The translations under genes were made by a program, and so were the position numbers. 64,000 nucleotides of DNA from Chrysoporthe austroafricana (lineage: Eukaryota > Ascomycota > Sordariomycetes > Diaporthales > Cryphonectriaceae): assembly GCA_001051155.2 (NCBI GenBank), contig JYIP02000004.1, forward strand, positions 1,854,383-1,918,382, given 5' to 3'. Below are positions 44,730 through 57,212 of this stretch, one piece after another. Under the pieces are notes generated by a model. It had not been told where the DNA came from, did no database searches, and saw nothing but the letters and a program-made list of their open reading frames with translations. The stretch's first letter is position 1. Every line of letters starts with the position of its first letter.

Positions 44730-45307
44730 CGAGCAACGCCACGGGCTTCTCGCAATGGAAGATCCAGGGCAACGCGGGCGGCGCCGCCAACATCGACCCG
44801 GTGCGCGGGCCGCTGAACGAGGGCGGGCTGTACGGCGAGCGGCTGGGCTGGCACCTGCCGGGCTTCGCGCCGGGGTCGTCGTACGCGGCGTCGTACGGGG
44901 CGTGGGACGCGTCGACGCCGCTCGCGGGCCTGTCGGGACCGGGGGTGCGGTTCTACGTGACCAACTTCACGCTCGACGTCGACGGCGACCTCGACGCGCC
45001 GCTCGGGCTCGCCCTCTCCGCCGCCGCGGGCACGGTCGCGCGCGTCATGTTCTGGGTCAACGGGTACCAGTACGGGAAGTACGAGCCGCACATCGGGCCG
45101 CAGACCGTGTTCCCCTTCCCGCCGGGCGTCGTCAACAACCAGGGCGTCAACTACCTCGCGCTCAGCCTGTGGGCCATGGAGGAGGGCGGCGCGGCGCTGG
45201 AGAGCGTCGAGCTGGTGAGCTACGGCCTGTACCAGACGGACTTCGGGTTTAGCCGCAACTGGACGGCGCTGCAGCCCGGATGGACGGATCGGAGCCAGTA
45301 TGTGTAG
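41780..45307 (+). CDS. lacA: secreted beta-galactosidase, GH35 (LacA type)
   Basis: Predicted extracellular enzyme of 1017 residues that removes terminal beta-linked galactose from plant polysaccharides and lactose. Eight exons: 41780-41904, 41969-42509, 42589-42730, 42798-42892, 42951-42988, 43085-43198, 43256-43382, 43436-45307. A signal peptide (about 1-20) precedes the GH35 barrel: GEFHYPRLPVPELW, FNTVSIYFFWSYH. The acid/base Glu is E185 in QVENE and the nucleophile is E284 in PEFEGG; their spacing of 99 equals that in Penicillium beta-galactosidase (200/299). YMLYGGTNWGH and YTSYDYAAPIRE follow. The large last exon encodes the beta-rich C-terminal domains with many N-glycosylation sequons and a run of about ten Thr from an ACG microsatellite. 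The second intron ends in AAG; the last has two possible CAG acceptors. Length and residues indicate an active enzyme. It stands alone beside a gene-poor region. Confidence 0.92.
44698..44730 (+). repeat. (ACG)n microsatellite within coding sequence
   Basis: About ten ACG units encode a Thr run in an interdomain part of the beta-galactosidase. Confidence 0.9.
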
Positions 45308-47200
45308 ATGCTCGTGTATACTCACTCGCCCGGATGGCGGCGGGAGGCATGTTTTCTTGGTGGCCGTCGACAAGGCGACGGGGAAACGAGGCAGATTGTG
45401 ATAGTAAATATTCTATTGATCGGGGTCTATCACGACGATTTAACTCTATGCATATAATTACCTGGCGGAACACCAAAACGAGCATGGTGCGCCAACCCAC
45501 CCTCTCCATTTTTTTTTTCCTTTTTTTTGGGGGGGGGGAGAGAGGGGTGGATAGTGGTGATGGGCCAAAGAGCACAACAAGGACTCAACCACCTCCCCAC
45601 TAGTATTGCGCGTCACCAACTAATAGTCTTCCGAAATGCAAGGCGCCTGAGACTACGCAATATACCAGCACTCTTATGCCGTGCCGTGTTGAAAAAAAGC
45701 CGACTGGCCCGCAGCCCCGTCCCGGAGTGCGATTCGCTGCATTGCAACGCACCTGATGCTCGGCACTGCATGTTAGAGTGGCGCCGGGCCTATCACGGCA
45801 CTTCCTGGCGGGTCACAACAGGACTTTGTCTCCTTGTCGTGTCGCAAGCAATGTCGGCCAGAGGGCCGGGGGGGGGGGGGGCGCATAGATAGATAGATAC
45901 ACAGGAGGGACAAAATAGAGTTGCTCACTTGACCGCCCGACACTATATTAGGCGTTCTGCTGCGTGAGTTGTCTCCGGCGGTGAGCTGTGCAATGCACTG
46001 GCCCTGCGCCCACCACGAGAAAGCCTGACTAGCAGCGCCGGCCCTTTTCCCTCGGGCTGGGTAACTAGGAACCGTTCCGAGGAGCCCTCAAAAGGGCTCT
46101 CGCTCCCTCCCCTGAAGCACCGAGCAAAAGATACAGTCAGAGGCGTTCAAACCTGGAAGTTCGTACTGCCTTTCGTTTATACACACGCCTGACCCAGAGT
46201 CAGCTCCCCGAAAATCGTACACTTGCTTTGCTTATACCGCCCCATAGCACAGACTCCCTGCCTTTTCCGCAACCCACAGCTCGCCTACAGAAAGGAAAAC
46301 AGCGCGAGAGGGAGAGAGCAGGCATTCGCATGCCAGTCCTGTGTCCCCTGGAGACTCCTGACTCCCTCCCTCCCCCACGTCTTTTTTTCTAAGAAAACAT
46401 CGGCATGCAAAAAATGCAGCGGTGGTCTGCTTGTCGCGTCATCAACGTATATATATATATATATCACCTTGCGTCCGCCCCCCCTTCCCCCCCAAACCTC
46501 TCCCGGGCCAACACAAAAGAGAAGAAAAAATAGGACCGGCCGGACCTGGCAGCCGTCGCAGATGAAATGTCGGTGTATGTGCTGACGCACTGGAAACCTG
46601 CTAGAGGCAGGGACAAATGCTGATGGTATAATCCCAAGGACTGAGTCCCATAGATGATGCGTCACATCGCCTCGCCAGATTTCGCCAGACTTCGCCAGTC
46701 GCAGAGCCGGACTCGTGAAGCGTGGCCATGAGTCCCCCCTGTGCAGATCCAGCTCGCCTAATCCGCCTCCTGCTTGCTGCCGCTCGCACTTCGTGCGCGA
46801 CACCACAGAGGCTCAGGGCGCTGTTCCCAATCCTCGTGACAGTGATGGTCGTATGGATTCCGCCGTCTCGTCACTTTTCGGCGGGCCTTCCGTCCGGATG
46901 ACGCATTGCCCTCTCACAAACCCTGCAGCGGGCTGCGGGTGACACGGAGGAGGGCGCAGCTTCTTGGAGCCTCCGGCGTTGCTCACCGGCGTTCCACCGG
47001 AGCCTCGCAGGCATTGCTTTTCCCATATTGCCGCCCGCTGGCCGCAGCCAGTTCTCCTCGCAGCCCCGCTATCCCTCTGGGAACCCCGGCTTCGTCTTTC
47101 AACAAGATTTCGTGCGGCTCGATTGAGCCGTATCGGATCGAGCGGTCTCGGGGGCATCTTGGGCTGACGCAGCAGGCTCGTCCCACCAAAAGCCGCCGTC
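45308..47200. other. convergent gene-free interval
   Basis: It separates the ends of the beta-galactosidase and AT-hook genes. It holds T and G runs at 45510-45540, a G run near 45871 and a TA array at 46447-46464. No coding frame is supported. Confidence 0.6.
46447..46464. repeat. (TA)n microsatellite
   Basis: Nine TA units in noncoding DNA. Confidence 0.85.
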
Positions 47201-47424
47201 CTACGCCGAATTCGTCACGGGAGGAGGATCGCGGGTGTGCGGCACCACTATTGGCGGCGGCGCGCTCCTGTGCTGCTCCGGAGGCGAGTCCGGCGTCACG
47301 AGGTTCCCGATCGACGGCGACTTCTCCGACTTCAGCGTGCTCGGCGCCTGTTCCCCATAGCTCGGCGGCAGGCCGCGCGGCGGGGGGATCCCGCCCGCGC
47401 TCGCCCCACGTGCGTCCCTGGCGT

Positions 47425-47458
<34 letters not shown>

Positions 47459-48414
47459 GTAGCTCTGCGCCGGGACGGGGTACGGGGCTGCTGCTGCTCC
47501 GGGCGCCGCGAGGGGCGGCGGCGCCGCGGCCGCCGGGGGGTGGGGCGCGGGCTTCGGGCTGATGGGGATGGGGCCCGCGGGCGCGTGGGCGCTGGGGTTC
47601 GCGCGGGCCTGCGCCTCCTTCTCGGCCTTGCTCGGGCGGCCGCGCTTCCGGCCCGTGGGGTTCGACTGGAAGACGCCGTACCCGTTGGAGGGCGCCTTGG
47701 ACTGGAAGACGCCGTAGCCGCCCTCGGCGGGCGGCGGCTGCTGCTGCTGCTGCTGCTTCGTGTCGGCGGCCGGGCGCGGCTGGATGTTCAGGGCGCGCGG
47801 CGGCGGCGGGTGGGTCGGCGGGTGGGCCGGGCGCGGCGAGGGCTGGGATAGCGGCGGGGTCGTCGTCGTCGTCTGGTCCTGGGGGTGGGACGGCGGTCTG
47901 TGTTGTTGTTGTTGGTACGGGATGTGCGTCATCGAGGCGATTCGCTTGGGCGCTTGCTGCTCGGTCAGGAGGTCGCTTGCCGACTTGCGCTTCCTGAGGT
48001 TGGGCGCGCTCGGGAGGTTCAGCTCTATGTCGAGCATGCTCGAGGCGGCGCGCATACACTGGTGCATATTTCGGCCTGTTCGCGGCGAGTGTTAAGAAGG
48101 CGGTCCCGCCGGCTCCGGAGGGAGGGTTGGGGGGGAGGGGGGCAACTCCGGATGGGGCTCACCTCCGGGCAGCTGCATCGAGAACCAGTCCGTCTGCAGC
48201 TGGTGCATCTTGATGAAGGCCACCAGCTGCTCGGTCTCGACCTGGCTGGCCTTGATATATTCGGCGAGGACGAAACGCTGCGGCGTAGAGTTAGAGACCC
48301 GGTTCGTCTCGAGAGAGAGGCAGGCAGAGGAGAGGAGGTGGGAGGGTTCACGGCTCGACGCCATTGAGGAGGGCGCACCTTTTCGTCCTCGGTAAAATTC
48401 CCCGCGTCCATCAT
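47201..48414 (-). CDS. AT-hook protein with conserved-looking N-terminal block
   Basis: Predicted nuclear protein of 341 residues, family not named by me. Exons are 48414-48379 (MMDAGNFTEDEK), 48277-48163 and 48075-47201; introns of 101 and 87 nt have good GT-AG borders, and all joins keep frame. The first about 75 residues are dense and non-repetitive (RFVLAEYIKASQVETEQLVA, FIKMHQLQTDWFSMQLPGGR, NMHQCMRAASSMLD) and look like a small helical domain spread over all three exons. The remainder is disordered, with a Gln run, Pro and Ala runs, and YGVFQS twice in close succession. A canonical AT-hook core RKRGRPSK lies at about 190-198, implying minor-groove binding to AT-rich DNA. The start is the first of two adjacent ATGs. 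A transcription or chromatin role is inferred from the AT-hook alone. Confidence 0.72.
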
Positions 48415-51400
48415 CGCAAGCCGTTGGAATGCCAGACTAGCCTCATGTCAGGCGAAGCCAAGGGCCGCAGTGAGCGAGAGAGAGGGAAGGGAGAGACAGG
48501 GCCGGGGGCTCAGGGCCGGGAGAGTGAGGACCAGATCGAGGTGCACAAGCCAGGCAGACAGGCAGGCAGGAGTCACGGGTCGTGCGCAAAATGCGGATGG
48601 GCGGAATATTGGCAGTGGAGCATGGGGAGGCGCAGGAGAAGGACCCCGGCCCTAACTTGTGTGGTTGACTGCTATGATGATGTCGCTCCCAGGCGGCGAG
48701 GGACAACGGCCGGTTCCCGAACAGGCAGGGCGAGACGAAGGAGCGTTGATGAGGCCCTGGAGGAGGAGCGCCCGCCGACTGCACGAGCGATCCGGGGCCT
48801 CCCAGAGAGAGAGGGCTCGAGTCGGGTGGGACAGCCAGGCGCGAGGAGGCGAGCAAGCGCGCGTCTGGGGGTAGAGAGAGAGCAGGGTGCAGGAAGCTTC
48901 GGGCGGCGAGGGCTTTCAGCTGCGCGGCCGGGGGCTCAACCGGGGGGGAGGGGGGTGGGAGGAGGAGGACGGAGGCGTGGGAGGGAGGGCGGAACTAGGT
49001 TCAGGAACAGGAAAATCCTATCCTCGAGCGACGCAGGGCGGCAGCCGAGATTTGGTTGTACAGAATGGCAGATAGGGCGAACCCCTGCCTCCACCGGTAA
49101 TTTAATCAGTTCCCTGGCACCGCGCGCGCGGGCTGACAAGAGCGGTTTCTGGGGCTTCGTATCGGAAATCCCTGGGAGTGCGGTTTTGGGGGGGGGGGAG
49201 GACTTGTGTGTCTGGGAGGATCGGGTCGGGTTCTGCTTTGTTCTCGTCTGGGACTGGGACGGGTTTAGAGCAGACCAGACCAGGCCGGGTCGGGTCAGGC
49301 GAGAGAGGCCCCAGCTCTCCTGGTCGTTTGCGTGTGTGTGTGAAGGTGCGTGCGTGCGTGCGTGCGCGTGTGGCCCGTGGGATTTCCTGCTCCGCCGGCT
49401 TGACTCTCGCTCGGCGGAGGCCAAGACCCAAACGAGGACGCGAGGGTGGTCTGTGTGTCTTAAATAAATGCTCAGCCTCGAAAATAATGCCGGGTTTGGG
49501 TGTGCCAAGTATCGAGATCGTGAGGCCGGATCACCACGCCTTGCTTTTATTTTTTTTATCTTTTTTTTATTTTTTTCTTCTTTTCTTTTTTCTTCTTTCT
49601 TCCCTTTTTTTTTTTTTCTCTCTCTTCCGACCTGCCGGATCGTCGCCTCCTGGGCTCAGACGCCCACACGCCAGGCGAGGCGACCCGGCCGACGAGAGCG
49701 GGCGCAGGCGCAGGGCGTGCGAGGCGAGAGCACGGCGTGCGCCCGCGGCCCCAGCCTGCTGATCTGCAAGGCCGCCGCGTCCGGATGCGCCCTGCGGCCT
49801 GGGTTGCTTGCTTGCTGTGTGTGGCCCTCTGGGGCGTCCCAGCCGTACTGAGCAGGCGTGGGAGGCGTGAGCCCACCCGGTGGGGAGGGTAATTTGGGCT
49901 GGGCCGAGATGAGATTTGCGGCCAGGATCAAGAAGGTTAATTGTTTCTCCCGCCTGTCGGTGCCCGGAGATGAGGAGAACTCAATCTTCGATCCGCCCAG
50001 TTCTGAGATCTCGAGGCGCCTCGAGGGTTCTCGCGGTCCTAGAAGTGTCCCAGGTCCTGGTCTGTCGATCAATGAGGAAAGAATAAGAATAAAAAAAAAG
50101 ACCTGTCAGGTGAGCCAGCCAGCCAGCCAAGCCAGGTCCCGGTCCGAGCTGGAGGTGAGATTTGACTGGGAGGCCCGACTGTCCGTTTAAGTCGTTCTCT
50201 CTCTCTTTCTTTCTTCTTCCGCTTCTTCCAGAGGTGCAGTCGGGTCGATCAGCCAGTCTGTCGTCAAGAAGAAGCAGAAGAAGCAGCAGCAGCATGCAGG
50301 GCTGAACTCTCGGCTCGCGCCCGCTTTCTTCTGGTCGTCTTCCCCCTTCTGGGGAAAAAGAAAAAAGAAAAAAAAAAAAAAAGCGTAAGGGCGGGCGGGC
50401 TGTCATCCCACCGCCGCCGCGTGCGTGAGATCGTGTCGAATCGAAAGCCCGCCGCATGCCCGCAGCGCAGACACCGCGTTCCCGGATTTCTCCCTGCAGC
50501 GGATCTAATGCAGCACCCCAATGCGGCAGCGCGCCAGGCCTCTCGCCCTCTCGCCGCCCGCCCGCCTGCCCGCCGTCATGCAGACAGGGCCGCGGCGCCA
50601 CCATGGCGAGCATCGCGACACCGTCTGCACCTGGCAGGCCAATGGGGTCCCTCCCGGCCGGGGCGCATGACACCCCCTTCCCGGGCCACTTGACTTGCCC
50701 CCCTCCCCCCAGCGCCGCCGCGGCGATCGGGGTGTGTGTGTGTCTGGGCCTTGGGGCCTGGCTGGGCTCTCTCGCCCTCGTCAGCTGCAGACCACCGCCG
50801 CACACCCGCGGTCTCACCTCGCGCCCCCGGCGCTGGGGCGGGAAGGGGAGGGGAAGTGAAGACTGGCGATGGCCCATCACCAGCGCCGCCTCGCCCGCCG
50901 GGGACGACGGCGACCGGGGTGCGGTTTTTGACTTACAGGTTGCTGCAAGGCTGTGGAATGGCCTGGTACCTCGGCCAGCGCCCAGCCCAATGAGGCCGCG
51001 GGCCGGGGCCCTCTCTCGCCGCCAGCCTCTCCAGGTGGGACAAGAGCGTTCTGACCGTCTCATCTCAGCCTGCTAGTGGTGGGCAGCGCCGTGCCGCCTC
51101 GCCAATGAGAGCCGTCAGCAGGGTGGCCGTGGGTGAAGGCCGGCGGGCCTTCGCGAGCACGAGCCAGCAGTTCTCCGGGGGGGCCAAGAGCCGCATCCTC
51201 TGGGGCCCATCGTCGTCTCGAGCATGTATGCATGTATGTATATATGGTCTGGAGGAGAAGTCGCAGGAGAGGACACGCCGAGAGGCTCGCATCCGGAAGT
51301 GGGCACCGCCGGGTCGACCTTATAAGGTCCTCCTCGTCAGTCGCTCACCGCCCTGACTGAACCTTCGGCCTAAGGCTTCTCCACCCGCAGGCCGGCCCTG

Positions 51401-53411
51401 CAAGAATGCGCTGGCACCGTAGCCACGACGGGCATCTTCGTGGCCTCCCACAGCATGGGCAGCCATGGGCAGCAGCGCAGCAGGGCAGCAATTCCGCCCG
51501 CCCGCCCTGCTTCCGGTCCTCCGCCGGGGGGTGTCACGCCAGGGCCAAACTTGCTTCTTCCCGCCGGGGCTGCAACCTCGTCGGCGATCTGCCTGCTAAC
51601 AGACAGCGCGGTACATACTATAGTAGTAGTACCGCTCGCCGCTGCGGGTCACGAGGCAATAGATTCGCCATCTCCTGACCGGGCATGCCATCGACAGGAC
51701 ATGCCGCACCAGACCGCCTCCTGGCACCTTTGACTATAGCCTGGCGCCGGGATAAGAGCATGGCCCTGTGTGTCCTGGAGACGTCGAGAATTTCTGGTAA
51801 TTAATGCCATATAGCACGGCATGACACAGCGCAGCGCAGCGCAGCACAGCACAGCACACACCCTGTGGCGTTGCCTGCAGTCTGCCCACCATGGTACTGC
51901 CTGACAGGCCTGTTTATTCGATGCATTCTGCATGTCGCCCAGGCCTGTCCATAAGCATTGCATTTGATTGATCTTCATATATGTTCCTTGATGCCCTCGA
52001 AGCCCGACTAGAGAACGTGCAGGCCTTCTAAAAGCCACCCGCGCGACGCGTCCCTGTGGTCCTCGCATAGTTGCTGCTGCTGCTGTTATTCTTGCTGCTT
52101 GGTCTGCAGGTCTACTACACCCACGCTGCCCGACGCCATCAAGTTTTTGCACCTGTCTTGTGCTCCGTGTAGTGGATGTCTCCTGCAGGTGACGGGCGGG
52201 CTTAAGGGCCACCGCCTGCTCGGCGACGGACCTCCATGGCTTAGCTGGTGCAGCAGACCGGCGCACAAGAGGAGGGAATACTGCAAGGCCCTCTGCCACT
52301 GACTGAGCGCACTCTGGCACCCTCTCGGGCAGGGCGACGCGGATGGGCCATCTGAAGGCGGACAGCTGGCAAGCGTCCTCCTTAGCTTACACGCAGGCCT
52401 CAGCTCGCAGCCGACTCCCTTGCCTGGAGGTGCTGGCGAGGTGTCGGCGACGATGGCCTAGTTAGAGATGCCGAGACGGTACTGTACCTCTTCTCCTACA
52501 ATGCTGTGCAGGTCCCTTGACAGACAGTGGAAATATTGGAACGAAGCCGAGTAGGGTCGGGGGCGAGGAGACGAGCGAGAGAGAAAAAGTGGATGGCGCT
52601 GGCTGCTGCAGGGTCCATCAATCCAGACCACCTGCGTCGCTTGTCGCAGCCCGCCAGTCTGTCCCGAGACCCCCGCACCCCCTCCACCGAATCTGGCCTA
52701 GCGGGCACGGCTGGGCCTGGACGTTGCCTCTGGCCAGACCCCCTGACCCACCTACAGGCGCAGGCACACGGGCACTCTGGCACTCTGGCACACTGGCACA
52801 CCGGCACGCTGCGACGCTGGCTGGGCACTGGCGGTGGGACCGACTCTTCTGCCGGGGGTGCCAACTGATCGAACTTCGGCGGCCGTCGCGAGCAACGCCC
52901 AGACTTTTTCTTCCCTTGAACACCCTCAAACTGGCGCAGCAGCCCTCTGCCGACGAGGACTCGACCCCGACCTGACCGACGGCCCTCGCAACACCACAGG
53001 CAGCTCGCACTCCGGCCACCAGCACGGACAGGAGAAGGCACAGTCTACCGCCACGGAGGAGTTGGCGCTGCGATGTCGCAGGCGTTGCTGGGTGAGGAAG
53101 TGCGATAGCGAACCGTTGATGCTTCCAGCCTAGCCCTCCTCTCCGCCTCCCATCACCACCACCACCATCATCTCTCCGTCCTCGACCCGCGGCCCTGTCC
53201 CCTCGCTCCCACCGCTGCGCATCCCTCCTCTCCGCCTGAGCACGTCTATGGCCCGCGCCAATCCCTCGCGAAACGCTCCGACTTCCTCGTGACCACCCAC
53301 CCTCCCCCTTCTGCCGCGCCCCTCCCCACCCTCCCGAGACGCTTCCTCCTTGCGATCCACCCCCCCCAACGGCGCCCTTTTCTGGTGCGGAAGGTGCAGC
53401 CTGTCTGGACG
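48415..53411. other. 5 kb gene-free interval
   Basis: It lies between divergent genes and contains both promoters at its ends. It has T-rich runs (49550-49620), A runs (50091, 50365) and a CAGCG/CAGCA array at 51827-51861. The open frames here are GC-driven and low in complexity, so no gene is called. Confidence 0.55.
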
Positions 53412-56400
53412 ATGGAGGAGGAGGATCGCGCCGCCGAGGCGCTCGCAGCCATCAAGATGGAGGCGCCCCCCCTGCAGGACGGATCGCCCCGGAAGAAAGA
53501 GAGGCGGAGTGCCTCCACATCCCCCAACGAGTCCAAGCCGCCGTCGCGATCCTCGAGCATGTCGCCAGGAATCAAGGCCGACAACGAGAGCACGTCGACG
53601 CCGGACACCGAGCCGGCACCCAAGCCGGCGTCCAAGAAGCCGTCGGCGGCCAAGGCGCGGCCGCGACCGCCGCTCCTCTTCGGCCACCTGCCCGACGCCA
53701 CGGAGGAGTCCACGCGGGCGTTCCAGGTCATCGGCGACTGTCTCTACGGCTCCAAGAACATGGGCTCCTCCCAGCACGACGCGCTGGACTGCGACTGCTC
53801 GGCAGAATGGCGTAGGTGACGGATTCCAGACCCCCCCGCCCCCCCCTCCTCCTCCTCCCGCTTGGCGGCCAGGCCCTCCTAACATTTTTTGGTTTGCAGG
53901 CGATGGCCAGAACTACGCGTGCGGTGAGGACTCGGACTGCATCAACCGGGCGACCAAGATGGAGTGCGTCGACAGCGAGTGCAACTGCGGCCTCGGGTGC
54001 GAGAACCAGCGCTTCCAGCGCAAGCAGTACGCGGACGTGTCCGTCATCAAGACGGAGAAGAAGGGCTACGGGCTGCGGGCCAACAGCGACCTGCAGGCGA
54101 ACGACTTCGTGTTCGAGTACATCGGCGAGGTCATCAACGAGCCCACGTTCCGGCGGCGGATGATGCAGTACGACCAGGAAGGTATCAAGCACTTCTACTT
54201 CATGTCGCTGACGCGGACGGAGTTCGTGGACGCCACCAAGAAGGGCAACCTGGGGCGGTTCTGCAACCACTCGTGCAGCCCGAACTGCTACGTGGACAAG
54301 TGGGTGGTGGGCGAAAAACTGCGCATGGGCATCTTCACCAGCCGGGCGGTCCGGGCCGGCGAGGAGCTGGTCTTCAACTACAACGTGGACCGCTACGGCG
54401 CGGAGCCGCAGCCCTGCTACTGCGGCGAGCCCAACTGCACGGGCTACATCGGCGGCAAGACCCAGACCGAGCGCGCCACGAAGCTGCCGCTGGCGACGAT
54501 CGAGGCGCTCGGCATCGACGACGGCGACGGCTGGGACACGGCGGTGGCCAGGAAGCCGCGGAAGAAGAGGCCAGCGGAGGACGACGAGGAGTACGTCAAC
54601 AGCGTGCAGCTCCCGAGCCTCGACGAGCACGGCGTCACCAAGGTCATGGCGGCGCTCATGCAGTGCAAGGAGAAGTGGATCGCGGTCAAGCTGCTGCAGC
54701 GGATCCAGAACGCGGACGACGACCGGGTGCGCAACCGGGTGGTGCAGATGCACGGGTACCAGATCCTCAAGACGACGCTCACCACGTTCGGGGGCGACGA
54801 CAACATCACGCTGCAGATCCTGGACATCCTGTACCGGTTCCCGCGGCTGACCAAGAACAAGATCTCGGACTCCAAGATCGAGGCGGTGATCGAGGGGCTC
54901 ACGTCGGCCGAGCACGAGGACGTGGCGGCGGAGTCGCGGCGCCTGCTGGAGGAGTGGAGCAAGTTGGAGACGGCCTACCGCATCCCCCGGCGGAAGCTGG
55001 ACTCCACCGCGGCGCAGCAGCAGCCGCCTGCCAACTCGTTCGGGGAGCGGCGGAACGTCGTGGACCGCGAGGCGTCGACGCAGGCGGCGCCGGCGGGGGG
55101 GTTCCTGCCGGGGGTCGTGGTGCCCAAGGGCCCCAAGAGCAACATCCCGCAGCGGAACGCCGCCTACTACGCGCAGCAGCAGCAGCGGCGGCGGGTGTTC
55201 ACGCCCAGCGGCAGCAGCAGCAGCAGCGGCAGCCACGCGCTGCCGCCGGGCTGGCACATGGCCAAGGACCCGCACGGGAGCGTGTACTACTACAACAACG
55301 CGGGGACGACGACGTGGCAGCGGCCGACGGCGGCGGCGGACACGGCCAAGGTGCCGTCGAAGAAGGAGCAGGACCAGAAGGCGCTGCAGGACATCATCGA
55401 CAGCCTGACCAAGGAGCCGACCCCCCGGCCGTCTGCGTCGCTGACCCCGCAGCGGCAGGGCACGCCGGTCCAGGAGGCCAAGAAGGAAAAGTGGCGTTCT
55501 CTGCCGGTCGAGAAACAAATGAAGATCTACGAGAACACGGTAAGCCCCCCCTCCACCTGCCCACCTGCCCACCTGCCCGCACGCCCGCCGATCCGCCCCC
55601 TCTCCCCCCCAGTAAGCGCCAGGTGCGCCCAGGCTGACACGGGGTCCCTCGCAGCTTTTCCCTCACGTCAAGTACGTCGTGGACAAGTTCCGCCACAAGC
55701 TGCCTAAGGAGGTGTTGAAGCGGCACGCCAAGGACGTCAGCAAGACGCTCGTGTCGTCGGACTACAAGCACGGCCGCGTGGGCGACCCGACCCTGATCAC
55801 GGAGAAGCAGGAGAAGAAGGTCAAGAAGTACGTCAAGGACTTTTTGGACAAGGCGGTCCTCAAGCACAGCGCGCACGAGAAGCGCAGGACAGAGCGGGCG
55901 GCGGCGCTGCACGGCGCGGAGGAGAAGGGCGAGGGCGGGGAGCCCAGCGCGGCGGAGGCCGTCGCATCCGTAGAGACGCCGGGAGGCGCTGGTGGCGACG
56001 ACGACGTTACTATGAGCGACGTAGACGACGCGCCGGCTAGCTCGCCGGCGAACAAGCGGAAGCGGGAGGAGGAGGACGGCGACGGGCCGGACACCACGGC
56101 GAGCCTGACGCCCGAGGACCCGCCGTCGGCGAAGCGGCTCAAGGAGGAGGAGACGCCCGAGGAGCCGAGCCCGCCGCCGCCACCGCCGCCGCCGCCCGAG
56201 GAGGAGGACGCGGCCATCCTAGCGGACGACCTGAACCACATGATGACGACGCCGTCGCAGGTAGGAGAAGAAGAAGAGGACGAGCAGCTCTCGCGCGAGC
56301 GGGCGGAGGCGGAGCGCCTCGCCGACGAGGCCGAGCAGGATAGGATCCGGCAGGAGCAGGACCTGCAGCGCGAGAACGAGGAGGCGATGCGGGACTTTGA

Positions 56401-56539
56401 GATGCAGCAGCAGCAGGCAGCGGCGGCTGCGAGCGGACGAATAAACGGGGCGCCGCCCCCGGATGCCGCCGCTGGGGATGACCTCGACAAGCAGCTTGCA
56501 GAGGGGGGGCGGGGCAAGCAGATGATCATAGGGCAGTAG
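53412..56539 (+). CDS. SET2: SET2 histone H3 lysine-36 methyltransferase
   Basis: Predicted nuclear enzyme of 974 residues that methylates H3K36 on transcribed genes while bound to the phosphorylated Pol II tail. Exons: 53412-53811, 53900-55539, 55655-56539; introns of 88 and 115 nt. The first joins [19 protein letters not shown], the second [11 protein letters not shown]. Domains: AWS about 125-178 ([29 protein letters not shown]), SET about 180-300 ([38 protein letters not shown]), post-SET about 304-315 ([10 protein letters not shown]), a helical middle region (about 385-510), WW 581-612 ([20 protein letters not shown]), and SRI starting about 665 ([20 protein letters not shown]). The cofactor and zinc-binding residues are all present. 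The C-terminus adds an acidic, Pro-rich tail. An upstream in-frame frame exists without a better ATG; the start at 53412 gives [11 protein letters not shown]. Confidence 0.94.
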
Positions 56540-56941
56540 TGATGGGCGCGCCCCGAGGCCCGGGCGCCTGGGGGGGGGGAACGGGATGGGGATGGGGATG
56601 GGATGGGCTGGGCGACAGATGACAGACAGGAAGAGAGACAACAGCAAAACGCACACACACACTCTCTCTGCGCATCGAAATTCGAGGGTTGGGCTAGCCG
56701 CCTGGCGCCCCACCCCGGTGAGGCGGCCGCCCGTCCTTGCGCCGCCAGAGCCAGCCAGGGGGGCTTGGGGGGCTTGTTTGGGTCTTCTCTTTTTTTTAGA
56801 GGGACGGACGGACGGGCCGGCACCGAGAAGGCCAACCCGACCCAACCCACCCACGGTTGGGGGAGGACTGTACTATCGCAATATCAGAGATTCTTTGCAT
56901 GCCATCTGGCCGGCCCTCTTGCTGCCTGGGGATCGGAGGGA

Positions 56942-56942
<1 letters not shown>

Positions 56943-56982
<40 letters not shown>

Positions 56983-57026
56983 TCTTNGGGGGGGGGGGGG
57001 GGGGGGTTTTTTTTTTTTTTTTTTTC
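56943..57026. repeat. poly(T)/poly(G) tract with gap character
   Basis: A T run of about 30, a short spacer, a single N at 56987, a G run of about 19 and another T run. As at 1493, this looks like a contig edge in homopolymer sequence rather than true structure. Confidence 0.8.
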
Positions 57027-57150
57027 TTTCTTATCATGTTAAAAAGTTGAAGGGCCGTGTGGACGGGGTCTGGAAAGGGCGAATGGGCGGCGGGTTTTGG
57101 CACGGGTGATCTTCAGGCGGCGACGACGACAGCTCGGACCAGCTCGCCAC

Positions 57151-57151
57151 G

Positions 57152-57190
<39 letters not shown>

Positions 57191-57212
57191 TGTCTCTCTC
57201 TCTCTCTCTCTC
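57151..57212. repeat. (TC)n microsatellite
   Basis: About 30 TC units with a few G interruptions, in noncoding DNA. Confidence 0.9.

Noticed and set aside
44084..45373. Minus-strand frame of about 430 codons
   Set aside because: Antisense shadow of the beta-galactosidase last exon; its composition is nearly all Arg, Gly, Ala and Val.
49981..51063. Minus-strand frame of about 360 codons
   Set aside because: It spans Lys/Phe and Leu homopolymer regions and has no domain-like segment or splice-supported neighbours.
53728..55572. Minus-strand frame of about 614 codons
   Set aside because: Antisense shadow of SET2, whose AWS, SET, post-SET and WW motifs are on the plus strand.
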